Part shown: in pieces, positions 51,338 through 59,532 of the stretch
Position numbering within the stretch: the first letter of the stretch is position 1
Layout of the letters: every line of letters starts with the position of its first letter
From: Flavobacteriales bacterium UBA5040
Lineage (GTDB): Bacteria; Bacteroidota; Bacteroidia; Flavobacteriales; Weeksellaceae
Direction: 5' to 3'
NCBI GenBank assembly: GCA_002415135.1
Contig: DIBY01000015.1
Coordinates: forward strand, 1-64,000
DNA: 64,000 nt
Translations under genes and position numbers: made by a program
Notes under the pieces: model-generated
What the model saw: only the letters and a program-made list of their open reading frames with translations
Databases searched by the model: none
Told to the model about the DNA's origin: nothing

Positions 51338-51360
51338 TATTATTTTTATAAAAAATAATA
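51338..51360 (+). promoter_or_regulatory. Perfect AT-only inverted repeat abutting the HD-ATPase start codon
   Basis: TATTATTTTT (51338-51347), ATA, AAAAATAATA (51351-51360): a perfect 10-bp inverted repeat ending one base before the ATG at 51362. It overlaps a -7-like TATTTTTA (51341-51348); a TTG lies at 51323-51325. It could be a repressor operator or an RNA hairpin that controls start access. Confidence 0.5.
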
Positions 51361-51361
51361 C

Positions 51362-54010
51362 ATGAATCGGCTCGAAAAAAAATTAAAGGAATCCAAACCT
51401 GAACTCTTTGGTTCATTACAAGAAACAAAAAAAGAAGTAAAATTACTTCTTGATCAATATTTAAAAAATTTTCCAGAATATACTGATCATTCAATCCATC
51501 ATACAGAAGAAGTTTTTAATATTGTTGATGAAGTGCTTAACGATGATGAAATTACGAATTTAAATGGAGATGAAATTTATGTCTTATCAATGTCGAGTTA
51601 TCTTCATGATATTGGTATGTGTATTCCAGAAGATAAAATAAAAGAAATTGCAGATACTGAGGAACTTATAAAACAAAGAGAACTTCATCCAGATATTAAA
51701 AGAGAAAGTTATTTAAGAGATATTCATCATATATTAAGCGCAAAGTTTATTATTGAAGAATGGGAATTACTTAAAATTCCATCTAAAAAATATGCAGATG
51801 CTATTGCCTTGGTTTCTGAAGGGCATAGAGTTGTAGATATTGGTAATCCTGAAGTTTATGATCCGAAATTTTTTGTTAATAACGGGAGAGAATTTGTTTG
51901 CTTACCATATTTGTCAGCGGTTTTACGAATTGCAGATGAGTTGGATATTACTAATATTCGAACTCCAAAATTGCTAACCAAATACTATATGCCTGAAAAT
52001 GAGAAAAGTATTGAAGAATGGCAGAAACATATTGCAAACACGCAACGAAATTTTGCGGAAAATTATGTCATTTTTGAGGTCGAATGTTCCAATCATCAAA
52101 TGCTTGCTTCCTTAGAAGATCAATTTAATAAAATTAAAAGTGTTTTAAACTATTGTCAAAAAGTAATTAGAAATATTTCTAATACTGAAGGAAGAATATT
52201 TAGTCTAAGACTAGATCAGGTAAAAGAAAAATATAAATATATTGGTTTTGATCCAAAAGGTATAAAGTATACTTTTGATGTTGAAAAAGTAGTTGACGCA
52301 TTTGTTGGAGAAAATTTGTACAATGATAAACTTACTTCTTTAAGAGAAGTTATTCAAAATGCTGTTGATACTTGTAAATATAAAACAGTTTTGGAAGGAG
52401 AAAATTATACTCCAGAAATATCAATTATTATCGAGGATGATAAAATTATTGTAAAGGATAATGGAGTAGGAATGGATGAGTTCATCATAAAAAATTTCTT
52501 TGGAAAACTTGGTAGTAGTTTTTATCAGCAAGCAAGCGTTAAGAAAGATTATGAAGCCATAGGGAATTTTGGCGTGGGTGTTTTTTCCTATTTTCTAATG
52601 TCAGATTATATAGATATTGAAACTAAGACGAAAAGTTCGGAAACACTACATTTTAGATTGGATAGAGACCCAAAAAACTATTTTCATTTTTTTAAAGAAT
52701 TTGAAAGAACTGAAACAGGGACAACGATAATTTTGTATCTGAACGATGAGATGAAGCAAATAGAAAATTCTGTCTTTTCAAAATATATTAAGGATAAGTT
52801 TCGATATATGGAATTGCCATTAGAAATGAAAATAGATGGCAATGTTGAATTTATTGAAAAGCAGAGTTATAGATTCGAAAATATACTTGATCTTGTTGGA
52901 GAGGGTCTCAAATTTGAACATAAGAAATCACTTAATAATCTAAAAATAACTGAAATAGATATAGTTCATTTGGATTACGAAGGTATCGCCACTGTAATTC
53001 ATAATGATGATTATTCTGCTATTTCAATGGAGATGTTTTCCGACGACTTTGATTTAACAACCAGACATCGAAATTTTTCCCAACAGGTTTCTCAAAAAGG
53101 AGTTTTTATATCAAATATATCTAACAATATAGATAGATTACCTAATTTTTTATTAAAAATAAATTTACTTAAAAAATTTGATTTACAAATAAGCCGCAAT
53201 GGTTTTTCCAGGTCTGAAGAGGTTGGTAAAATTATAAAAGAAATTGGTGCAGAAATATATAAAGATATTTATACTAAAAAAATATCAAAAACAATTAAGA
53301 AAAAGATATCTGAAAATTGTTTTCATTTAATTCACAATCTTCAATTAGATTCTAAAATTATAAAATCTATTGGTGAGTATGTGTTTTTAAATTGTCGATT
53401 CAATAATAAGAATCTATTATTATCTCTTAATCAAATAAACTTAGAATATAATAAAGTATTTTTAGCGATAAATAAAACAGAAATTTCAGAATTTGAAAAG
53501 TACTTTACAGATGTTTTGATTGTGATATTACCTGAGAGCGATAAACATTTCTATTTTCGTTTATATGAATTACCAAAAGTTTTCAAACAATATGATTATA
53601 ATTGTTTAATTATTAATGAAGAATCGAATGTTTTTACGATTTTCGACAAAGAACTTAAAATAGATTCAATTTACTCTCATCCTCTCATCGAGTTTGCAAG
53701 TTTTGAAAATTTTAATAAAATAAATTTTAATCTACTAAATTATTATAATAAAAAATATGATATAGGTGAATATCTCTACTATAAAACCTATCTTAACCAA
53801 AATCATCCTTTTATTAAAAATTTATTTCTCGTGAGAGAAGAATTATATGCGAAAAATAAGAAAACATTATTTAATGAAATATTAGAATTTATGATGCCGT
53901 ACGATCCATCTCAGATAGCAAAAATAAAAACTATAAACATTCTCATTTCCGAAGCAAACAAATACGTGAATTTAAAATTTAAGTTAAAACTTAAAGATTT
54001 TGATTTGTAG
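51362..54010 (+). CDS. HD phosphohydrolase-HSP90-like (GHKL) ATPase fusion, candidate defence protein
   Basis: 882 residues, no signal peptide or membrane helix. N-terminal HD domain (about 35-200): H43/H47 in TDHSIHHTEE, the HD pair H82-D83 in SYLHDIGMC, H122-H123 in IHHILSAKF, H155 in SEGHRV and D192 in RIADELD. A GHKL ATPase of HSP90 type follows (about 300-520): N box LREVIQNAVDT (E329, N333, D336), G1 DNGVGM (366-371), lid KLGSSFYQ, G2 IGNFGVGVFS (401-406). The last ~360 residues are Lys/Asn/Ile-rich, helical, without a known motif. The sole cargo of an apparent insertion in cca. Possible roles: nucleotide or nucleic-acid hydrolysis gated by ATP-driven sensing, as in phage-defence ATPases. 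This is inference; I cannot assign a named system. Confidence 0.8.
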   Translation: MNRLEKKLKESKPELFGSLQETKKEVKLLLDQYLKNFPEYTDHSIHHTEEVFNIVDEVLNDDEITNLNGDEIYVLSMSSYLHDIGMCIPEDKIKEIADTEELIKQRELHPDIKRESYLRDIHHILSAKFIIEEWELLKIPSKKYADAIALVSEGHRVVDIGNPEVYDPKFFVNNGREFVCLPYLSAVLRIADELDITNIRTPKLLTKYYMPENEKSIEEWQKHIANTQRNFAENYVIFEVECSNHQMLASLEDQFNKIKSVLNYCQKVIRNISNTEGRIFSLRLDQVKEKYKYIGFDPKGIKYTFDVEKVVDAFVGENLYNDKLTSLREVIQNAVDTCKYKTVLEGENYTPEISIIIEDDKIIVKDNGVGMDEFIIKNFFGKLGSSFYQQASVKKDYEAIGNFGVGVFSYFLMSDYIDIETKTKSSETLHFRLDRDPKNYFHFFKEFERTETGTTIILYLNDEMKQIENSVFSKYIKDKFRYMELPLEMKIDGNVEFIEKQSYRFENILDLVGEGLKFEHKKSLNNLKITEIDIVHLDYEGIATVIHNDDYSAISMEMFSDDFDLTTRHRNFSQQVSQKGVFISNISNNIDRLPNFLLKINLLKKFDLQISRNGFSRSEEVGKIIKEIGAEIYKDIYTKKISKTIKKKISENCFHLIHNLQLDSKIIKSIGEYVFLNCRFNNKNLLLSLNQINLEYNKVFLAINKTEISEFEKYFTDVLIVILPESDKHFYFRLYELPKVFKQYDYNCLIINEESNVFTIFDKELKIDSIYSHPLIEFASFENFNKINFNLLNYYNKKYDIGEYLYYKTYLNQNHPFIKNLFLVREELYAKNKKTLFNEILEFMMPYDPSQIAKIKTINILISEANKYVNLKFKLKLKDFDL

Positions 54011-54022
54011 ATTAATCTTAAC

Positions 54023-54169
54023 TTTAATTTAAAACCAGGTAGAGAAATCGGGATTTTAAAGGAGAAAGTAAAAGAAGCAATTTTGGAAGGGGAGATCACA
54101 AATGATAAAGAAGAAGCCAGAAATTTCGTTATTAAAGAAGGTCAAACCATCGGTTTGATTCTAGCATAA
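54023..54169 (+). pseudogene. Displaced original 3' end of cca (copy 2)
   Basis: Encodes FNLKPGREIGILKEKVKEAI and onward, ending GQTIGLILA and a stop at 54167-54169, in one open frame but with no start or upstream cca sequence. It begins 12 bases after the HD-ATPase stop. It keeps the terminator that presumably once ended cca. Compared with the end of the present cca gene the last nine residues differ most (GESLGLKISL against GQTIGLILA). Confidence 0.8.
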
Positions 54170-54188
54170 AATTGAACTACATCATATA

Positions 54189-54224
54189 AAAGCCCTTTCA
54201 AATAAAGATTGAAAGGGCTTTCTG
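54189..54224 (+). terminator. Terminator downstream of the displaced cca end
   Basis: 13-bp stem AAAGCCCTTTCAA / TTGAAAGGGCTTT with a 7-base loop. On the plus strand it ends cca-region transcripts; it is preceded by A's and may also serve the minus-strand BtuG-like gene. Confidence 0.88.
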
Positions 54225-54245
54225 TTAAATATATAAAAGTGTGTT

Positions 54246-55283
54246 TTAGTTTTTGTAGAAACCGTTGGTTCCTCTGCCTGCAGTAACTGTTTTAAGCAAA
54301 GTGCCTGCTGTAGAATATATTTCTACCGTACTGTCTGCTGTAAATCCGTTCGCATTAGAAATGTAAATTTTACCATCAATAACGCTGAAGCCATATAACG
54401 CTGACCAAGAATTATCGGTTAACGTAAGTACTGGTGTGGTAGGAATTACAGTACTGCTAAGGTCCATTGAATAAACTTTAGCTCCAGAACTGAAGAAAAA
54501 CTTCGTTCCGTCAATTTCTAGATTGTTCCCATTCGCAATTCCACTTAAGGTAATCGTAGAAGAAATAGCGCCCGTAGGACTTAATTTGTAGATGTAAGAA
54601 TCGGTTGAAGTTGAAGCAATAGTGTAAACATTTCCTCCCGTAGAGATTGTTTTCTTGATGTTTCCATTAGGAACCGTTACTTCTTTTTCCACCGTATTAG
54701 AAGTTGGGTTGATAATGGTGATTTTTTTACCTGAACCAAAGGAAGCATTTTGTACAAATATTTTCCCACTTGCTTCTACAATTCTTTCTCCTGAGCTCGT
54801 TAGATCAATTTTCTTCACGAAAGCGTTGGTCGCAGAATTGTAAACATTTACAAACTTTGAAGAACCCGAGCTGTTCGTAACGTAAAAGTTATTTCCAGCA
54901 AAAGCAATGTATCTTGGTTGTGAAACCTGGTCAGACACCGTTGCTACTTTTTTAAAGGTATAACGGTTTACGATCTCAATTTTATTAGAATTATTAAGGA
55001 TCAAATAAGCATTATCGCCGTTGACTCCAATATTTTGAAGAACATCTCCCAAAGCAGCACCGTCATTATTGGCACTGTATATTTTATTTTCTACGGATAA
55101 ATCGTTTGAAATAAAAGAAACCGTTGCAGTTGGTGACCCGAAATTACCTTCGTTAGAAAGAAATATTCCGTTTTCATAGGCACCTTTTGGCTGTGGCTCA
55201 TCGATTGGATCGTCCGTTCTACACGAAGTCGTAAAAAGCAAAGTGGCAGCAAATAGTGCAGACAATAATTTAGAAATTTTCAT
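54246..55283 (-). CDS. BtuG-like beta-propeller lipoprotein (YncE/DUF5074 type)
   Basis: 345 residues. Lipoprotein signal with FTTSC lipobox, then repeated propeller blades (for example NKIEIVNRYTFKKVATV, then KFVNVYNSATNAFVKKI and GKKITIINPTSNTVEKEV). In Bacteroides, BtuG is a surface-exposed seven-bladed propeller lipoprotein that binds vitamin B12 and hands it to BtuB. This gene follows a B12-riboswitch-controlled TonB receptor by 13 bases, so the same role is likely. The corrinoid specificity is inference. Confidence 0.82.
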   Translation of the reverse strand: MKISKLLSALFAATLLFTTSCRTDDPIDEPQPKGAYENGIFLSNEGNFGSPTATVSFISNDLSVENKIYSANNDGAALGDVLQNIGVNGDNAYLILNNSNKIEIVNRYTFKKVATVSDQVSQPRYIAFAGNNFYVTNSSGSSKFVNVYNSATNAFVKKIDLTSSGERIVEASGKIFVQNASFGSGKKITIINPTSNTVEKEVTVPNGNIKKTISTGGNVYTIASTSTDSYIYKLSPTGAISSTITLSGIANGNNLEIDGTKFFFSSGAKVYSMDLSSTVIPTTPVLTLTDNSWSALYGFSVIDGKIYISNANGFTADSTVEIYSTAGTLLKTVTAGRGTNGFYKN

Positions 55284-55296
55284 TTTTATTATTTAT

Positions 55297-57120
55297 TTAA
55301 AAGTTAATTAATAGATTGGCACTGTAATTCCTTTTTGGCAAAGGAAAATAAGCGGTGGTTTCGTAGATCTCATCAAAGATATTATTGACTTTAAATCCGA
55401 TCTGATAGTTTTTGAAAAACGTTAAATTCAAGCCGGCATTCATAACAAAGTACGGTTTGAGAGCATCGCGAAGTGTTTCGTCACTTGTTGTATAAGTCAA
55501 TCCATTATACATTCCCTGAATAAAAATTTCCGCAAAGCGATATTGATAAGTCGCGTTTCCAAAAATTTTATGTTGAGGTACATACATTAGAAATTGATCG
55601 GTATCTGCATTTTTAGAATGGGTGAAAACATAACCCAGCGATAATTTTGTCCTATTATTGCCGAACTTTTTTTCAAAATTCAATTGCGATTCCAGACCGT
55701 AAGATTCAACGTTGTTGGTATTAATAGGCGACCAATATCCGTTGGAAGTTGGCAACCACCTGATCATGTTTTTGATCTTGATATAATAAGGAGTAAGGTT
55801 TAATTTGAAATCGCGGTATTTAAAATTATTTCCTAATTCTGCCTGGTGGGAGATTTCTGGTTTTAAATCCAAATTTCCGCCAGGTTGCCAGTATAGATCG
55901 TTGAAAGAAGGATATCTGAAGTTTTTAGAAACATTCAAAGCAAAAGAATACCAGTTGTTGACGCTCATCTTTCCGGAAAATGAGTAGAGAATTGGAGTCA
56001 CTATTTCCTCCACAAAATCTTTTTTAATGCCTGCTTCAAAATTAAATTTCTGAATTGGATTCCATCTAATCAAACCTGCAACGGAACCCGCATTTCTGGT
56101 AACATCGGTTATTCCTGATTGATAACCTTTGCCTTTATCAAAATGATATTCGGTTATTAAATTAAAGGCAAGCTGATTATTGAAGAAATAATTGAAATCA
56201 TTTTTAGCTAAATAAGACTTACCCGAACCACCACTGCTTTTCGGTTGCTCAATATTGTCAAAATACTGAAAATTATCTTGAAGAAAAGCAACTTTGAAAC
56301 TGTTATTTATTTTTAATGAATTGAAATCCCAGGCAAGTAAACTCCTAAAAGTATTGCTTAAATATTTTGTTTTCGTTCCAAATTCAGAAGTCGGGTAGTG
56401 TTGTTCACCATCGTAAAGTTGCGTTTGCCAGGACAATCTATTTTGAGCATTGATCTTATAAGCAGCTCCTAAATTGAAAGTTCGGTTGTCGTACTCACCA
56501 TTTAAGTTGACATATTTTTTTTCCGGAACTTCATAATCGTTATCGCTTTTCACAAAATTTCCAGAAACTTTTATGGATAATTTATCGTCGCTATAAGAAG
56601 TTTTAAGAAAAGAATTGAACGTATTGTAAGAACCACCTTCCAGAAATAAAGCAGAATTAAAACCTTTATTAAAAGAAAGTTCGTTGTTTAAATGAATCGT
56701 TCCACCAATGGCGCCACTTCCATAAATCACACTTCCGCCACCAGATTTTACTTCGAGTTGGTCGTAACTAAGAAGGTTTAGATTATTGACATCGCCCTGT
56801 CCTAAAAATATGGAGTTGATATTAATTCCGTTCCAGACAAAAGCGGTTTGTTGTGCTGTAGTTCCACGGAAAGAAGGAGAAGAAACCATTCCACGACCGT
56901 TTTCTTTGATGTAAACTGGAGATTGAAAACGCAGAACTTCGGAAAGATTCGTCGTGTTTTTCAGTAAATCTTCTTGATTTAAAGTCTCAATTTTGTGAAA
57001 CTTCTTAGAGTTTTTTAATTGATTATCGAAGATGTAAACCGTGTCGATCGCTTTCTCTTGAGCAAAACTCAACAAAAAACAAAATAGCAACGCAGCAGAA
57101 AAGTGGTGTTTTATAGTCAT
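55297..57120 (-). CDS. btuB: TonB-dependent outer-membrane receptor, BtuB-like
   Basis: 607 residues. Signal peptide (ending SFAQE), plug domain (LSEVLRFQSPVYIKENGRGMVSSPSFRGTTAQQTAFVWNG-type segment, about 45-160; NIYGSGAIGG-like VIYGSGAIGG), then a 22-strand barrel ending with an aromatic residue (LLINF). Its size is close to BtuB (about 600) and much smaller than SusC-type receptors. A cobalamin riboswitch lies directly upstream, so vitamin B12 or another corrinoid is the expected substrate. In an operon with the BtuG-like gene. Confidence 0.88.
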   Translation of the reverse strand: MTIKHHFSAALLFCFLLSFAQEKAIDTVYIFDNQLKNSKKFHKIETLNQEDLLKNTTNLSEVLRFQSPVYIKENGRGMVSSPSFRGTTAQQTAFVWNGININSIFLGQGDVNNLNLLSYDQLEVKSGGGSVIYGSGAIGGTIHLNNELSFNKGFNSALFLEGGSYNTFNSFLKTSYSDDKLSIKVSGNFVKSDNDYEVPEKKYVNLNGEYDNRTFNLGAAYKINAQNRLSWQTQLYDGEQHYPTSEFGTKTKYLSNTFRSLLAWDFNSLKINNSFKVAFLQDNFQYFDNIEQPKSSGGSGKSYLAKNDFNYFFNNQLAFNLITEYHFDKGKGYQSGITDVTRNAGSVAGLIRWNPIQKFNFEAGIKKDFVEEIVTPILYSFSGKMSVNNWYSFALNVSKNFRYPSFNDLYWQPGGNLDLKPEISHQAELGNNFKYRDFKLNLTPYYIKIKNMIRWLPTSNGYWSPINTNNVESYGLESQLNFEKKFGNNRTKLSLGYVFTHSKNADTDQFLMYVPQHKIFGNATYQYRFAEIFIQGMYNGLTYTTSDETLRDALKPYFVMNAGLNLTFFKNYQIGFKVNNIFDEIYETTAYFPLPKRNYSANLLINF

Positions 57121-57129
57121 TATTCAGGC

Positions 57130-57297
57130 CTTTCCTCCGAAAGCATTTTGGTATGTTAATGCTTTGTAGTAAGGTCTCCTGACTTTCACAAAATTGCACC
57201 TTCCCGATTGCTCAGTGGTTGTATTGCAGTTTTACTAATGGTGATTTACAGTTGCGGGGACAGTTCGTGATTTGCACACAATTCCCTTTTCTAAAAG
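57130..57297 (-). promoter_or_regulatory. Cobalamin (adenosylcobalamin-type) riboswitch
   Basis: On the minus strand the leader contains the conserved pieces in order: GTGCAAATCACGAACTGTCC, CCCGCAACTG, CCACTG (57218-57213), CGGGAAGG (57206-57199) and the B12-box-like AGTCAGGAGACC (57184-57173). Downstream, AAAGCATT (57165-57158) pairs with AATGCTTT (57147-57140) just before the ribosome-access region, a plausible expression platform acting on translation. The perfect -7 element TATCTTTG at 57310-57303 sets the transcript start. Confidence 0.9.
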
Positions 57298-57302
57298 CAC
57301 TG

Positions 57303-57310
57303 CAAAGATA
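57303..57310 (-). promoter_or_regulatory. -7 element of the btuB operon (TATCTTTG, minus strand)
   Basis: Perfect TAnnTTTG just upstream of the riboswitch, giving a ~177-base leader. Confidence 0.65.
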
Positions 57311-57320
57311 GTAATTTCGT

Positions 57321-59390
57321 TTAATCTAAAACCGATTTGTTTTTTAAATAATGATAAGTTTCAATTTGTGACCTAATCAGATCTTTATCACCTTCAACAT
57401 ATTCATTCCGTAATTTCTTATCTAAAATTCTGGCTTTTACATTATCGTTTAATTGAATTTCCAGTTGATCTTTGATTTCTTTCTTCAGATTTTTCTGAGT
57501 GATCTGTGCCGCCGCCTCGATTCTATAGTCTAAGTTTCGCGTCATCCAATCGGCTGAAGAGATGTAAATGTCCTCGTGTCCTTTATTGTAAAAATACATG
57601 ATTCGGGAATGTTCCAAATATTCATCAACAATACTGATGGCAGTTATTTTTTGTTTAAAATCCTTTTGGTTAATTGCACAGTAAATTCCACGAACGATCA
57701 TTTTGATGACCACGCCTTCTTTTGCAGCATCATAAAGTTTGGAAATTAATTCTCTGTCGCTCAATGAATTCACTTTAATAATGATCAGGGTTTTTCTTCC
57801 AGCTTTGGCTTCTTCAATTTCTTTGTCGATATGATCTACGATTTTTTCGCGCATGAATTGTGGACAAACAACCAGATTTTTACAACCTTTTAAAGCGGCA
57901 GTTATATCTTGCTTAGGCTTTCTTAGGACGGTGAAAATTTTATTAATATCTGCCATAATTCCACGGTCTGACGTCATCAGCAGATGATCACCATAAATTT
58001 TGGCTGTTTTCTCATTAAAGTTTCCGGTGCTTACAAATCCGTACTGAAGTGTTTTATTGTGTACTCTCTTTTTAATGACACACAGTTTTGCATGAACTTT
58101 TTTATTTGGAATTCCAGTCAGAACTTTTACGCCTTCCTGTTCCAGAATTTCTTTCCATTTCAGGTTATTTTCTTCATCAAATCTTGCGCGAAGTTCCAAC
58201 ATCACCGTAACTTCTTTACCATTTCTTACGGCATTAATTAAAGCATTGATAATTTTGGAATTGCTTGCCAATCGATAAGCCGTAATTTGAATCGATTTCA
58301 CATCAGGATCCATCGCTGATTCTCTTAACAGATCGATCACTGGCGTATAATTGTGATAAGGGAAAGTTAGGAGAACATCGGTCTTTTGAATAACGTCGGT
58401 GACTCTTTTCCCTGTAAATTCATGGTGGTCAAAAGAAGTTCTTTCGACTGGTTTTTTATACGTTTCAAAAACGTCAGGAAACTCCATGAAATGTCGAAAA
58501 TTATGAATTTTTCCACCTGGAATGATACTGTCTTTTTTGGTTAAATGAAGTTTCCTGATCAGAAATTCCAGCAGTGCTTTGTCCATAACTTTGTCAAAAA
58601 CAAAACGGGTTGGTTTGCCTTTCCGTCGGGATTTAATTCCTTTTTCAATCTTTTGTGCTAAGGTGGTTTTGATGTCATTGTCCAAATCAAATTCAGCATC
58701 TTTAGTTACTTTAAAACAATGGGCTTCATATTCTTCATATCCAAAATAAGAGAAGATATGCGGTAAATTAAAAGTGATCACATCTTCTAACAAGATCACG
58801 TTTTTTTCGTTTTTATCATTAGAAGGCAGCAATACAAATCTTCCTAAAATTCTGGACGGAATTTCAATGATCGCAAATTTACTTTCATACTGAAATTCTT
58901 TTTTTCGCATCGCTACGCCTAAATAAAGAGATTTATCCCTCAAATAAGGCATCGGCGAATTGTCGTGCAACAAAATCGGGATTACATTACTTTCTACAAC
59001 TTCATCAAAATACGCAGTTACAAATTTCTTTTGAGCAGCTGTTAAATTCTTAGCTGTTTTAATGAAGACTTTCTGATCTGCCATTTCAACCTGAATTTTT
59101 TTCCAGGTTTTAACAAAGTTTTGTTGTTGTTTGATCACCACTTCATTGATCTTCTGCAGGATCTTTGTCGGCGGTTGGTAAAAAGATTCCGTGATAAATT
59201 TATCTTTAAAATCCATGGCCCGTTTTAGTCCGGCAACACGCACTCTGAAAAATTCATCCAGATTGTTTGAGAAGATTCCCAAAAAACGAATTCGCAGGTG
59301 CAAAGGAACATTCTCATCCATCGCTTCCTGTAAAACTCTCTCATTAAAAGAGAGCCAGGTGATATCTCTGGGATTAAATTGATTTGACAT
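57321..59390 (-). CDS. ppk1: Polyphosphate kinase 1
   Basis: Makes inorganic polyphosphate from ATP reversibly. 689 residues, the usual length. Motifs: N-terminal FNPRDITWLSFNERVLQEA, VMLELRARFDEENNL, the autophosphorylated His in KVHAKLCVIKK, and the second HxK-like ...HSRIMYF... with SSADWMTRNLDYRIEAA. Own promoter on the minus strand. Confidence 0.95.
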   Translation of the reverse strand: MSNQFNPRDITWLSFNERVLQEAMDENVPLHLRIRFLGIFSNNLDEFFRVRVAGLKRAMDFKDKFITESFYQPPTKILQKINEVVIKQQQNFVKTWKKIQVEMADQKVFIKTAKNLTAAQKKFVTAYFDEVVESNVIPILLHDNSPMPYLRDKSLYLGVAMRKKEFQYESKFAIIEIPSRILGRFVLLPSNDKNEKNVILLEDVITFNLPHIFSYFGYEEYEAHCFKVTKDAEFDLDNDIKTTLAQKIEKGIKSRRKGKPTRFVFDKVMDKALLEFLIRKLHLTKKDSIIPGGKIHNFRHFMEFPDVFETYKKPVERTSFDHHEFTGKRVTDVIQKTDVLLTFPYHNYTPVIDLLRESAMDPDVKSIQITAYRLASNSKIINALINAVRNGKEVTVMLELRARFDEENNLKWKEILEQEGVKVLTGIPNKKVHAKLCVIKKRVHNKTLQYGFVSTGNFNEKTAKIYGDHLLMTSDRGIMADINKIFTVLRKPKQDITAALKGCKNLVVCPQFMREKIVDHIDKEIEEAKAGRKTLIIIKVNSLSDRELISKLYDAAKEGVVIKMIVRGIYCAINQKDFKQKITAISIVDEYLEHSRIMYFYNKGHEDIYISSADWMTRNLDYRIEAAAQITQKNLKKEIKDQLEIQLNDNVKARILDKKLRNEYVEGDKDLIRSQIETYHYLKNKSVLD

Positions 59391-59408
59391 TTTTTCTTAT
59401 TATAAACT

Positions 59409-59416
59409 CAAAAATA
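59409..59416 (-). promoter_or_regulatory. -7 element of ppk1 (TATTTTTG, minus strand)
   Basis: Perfect TAnnTTTG, 18 bases before the ppk1 start. Confidence 0.5.
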
Positions 59417-59503
59417 GCCTTTTTCGATGGTTTTCAGGCGTTTTTTGACAGAATTGTGGCGATTTTATTCAAATTTTGTTCTGATAATTTGTGAAAACTT
59501 TGG

Positions 59504-59511
59504 TATATTTG
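59504..59511 (+). promoter_or_regulatory. -7 element of the Crp/Fnr gene (TATATTTG)
   Basis: Perfect TAnnTTTG; the transcript start is predicted near 59517, immediately upstream of an FNR-like dyad. Confidence 0.6.
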
Positions 59512-59517
59512 GAAAAC

Positions 59518-59531
59518 TTGAATTAGATCAA
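59518..59531 (+). promoter_or_regulatory. FNR-type dyad TTGA-N6-TCAA at the Crp/Fnr gene start
   Basis: TTGAATTAGATCAA, a perfect TTGA-N6-TCAA palindrome, one base before the ATG and downstream of the -7 element (centre 59524.5). A bound regulator here would block transcription, so negative autoregulation is expected. Confidence 0.6.
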
Positions 59532-59532
59532 T

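Larger units (their letters stand above)
51164..54169 (+). mobile_element. Putative single-gene insertion at the 3' end of cca
   Basis: Boundaries are the two diverged cca 3' ends. Content between them: one gene (HD-HSP90-like ATPase) with a 48-base upstream and 12-base downstream gap. The interior is visibly AT-richer than cca (sampled lines about 20% against about 37% GC) and uses many ATA codons. No integrase, transposase or terminal inverted repeat is present, so it is either a cargo unit mobilised in trans or foreign DNA brought in by recombination at cca. Confidence 0.55.

Noticed and set aside
57130..57297. Reading the btuB leader as an RNA thermometer or a generic attenuator
   Set aside because: The conserved cobalamin blocks are too specific, and the downstream gene type agrees with B12.
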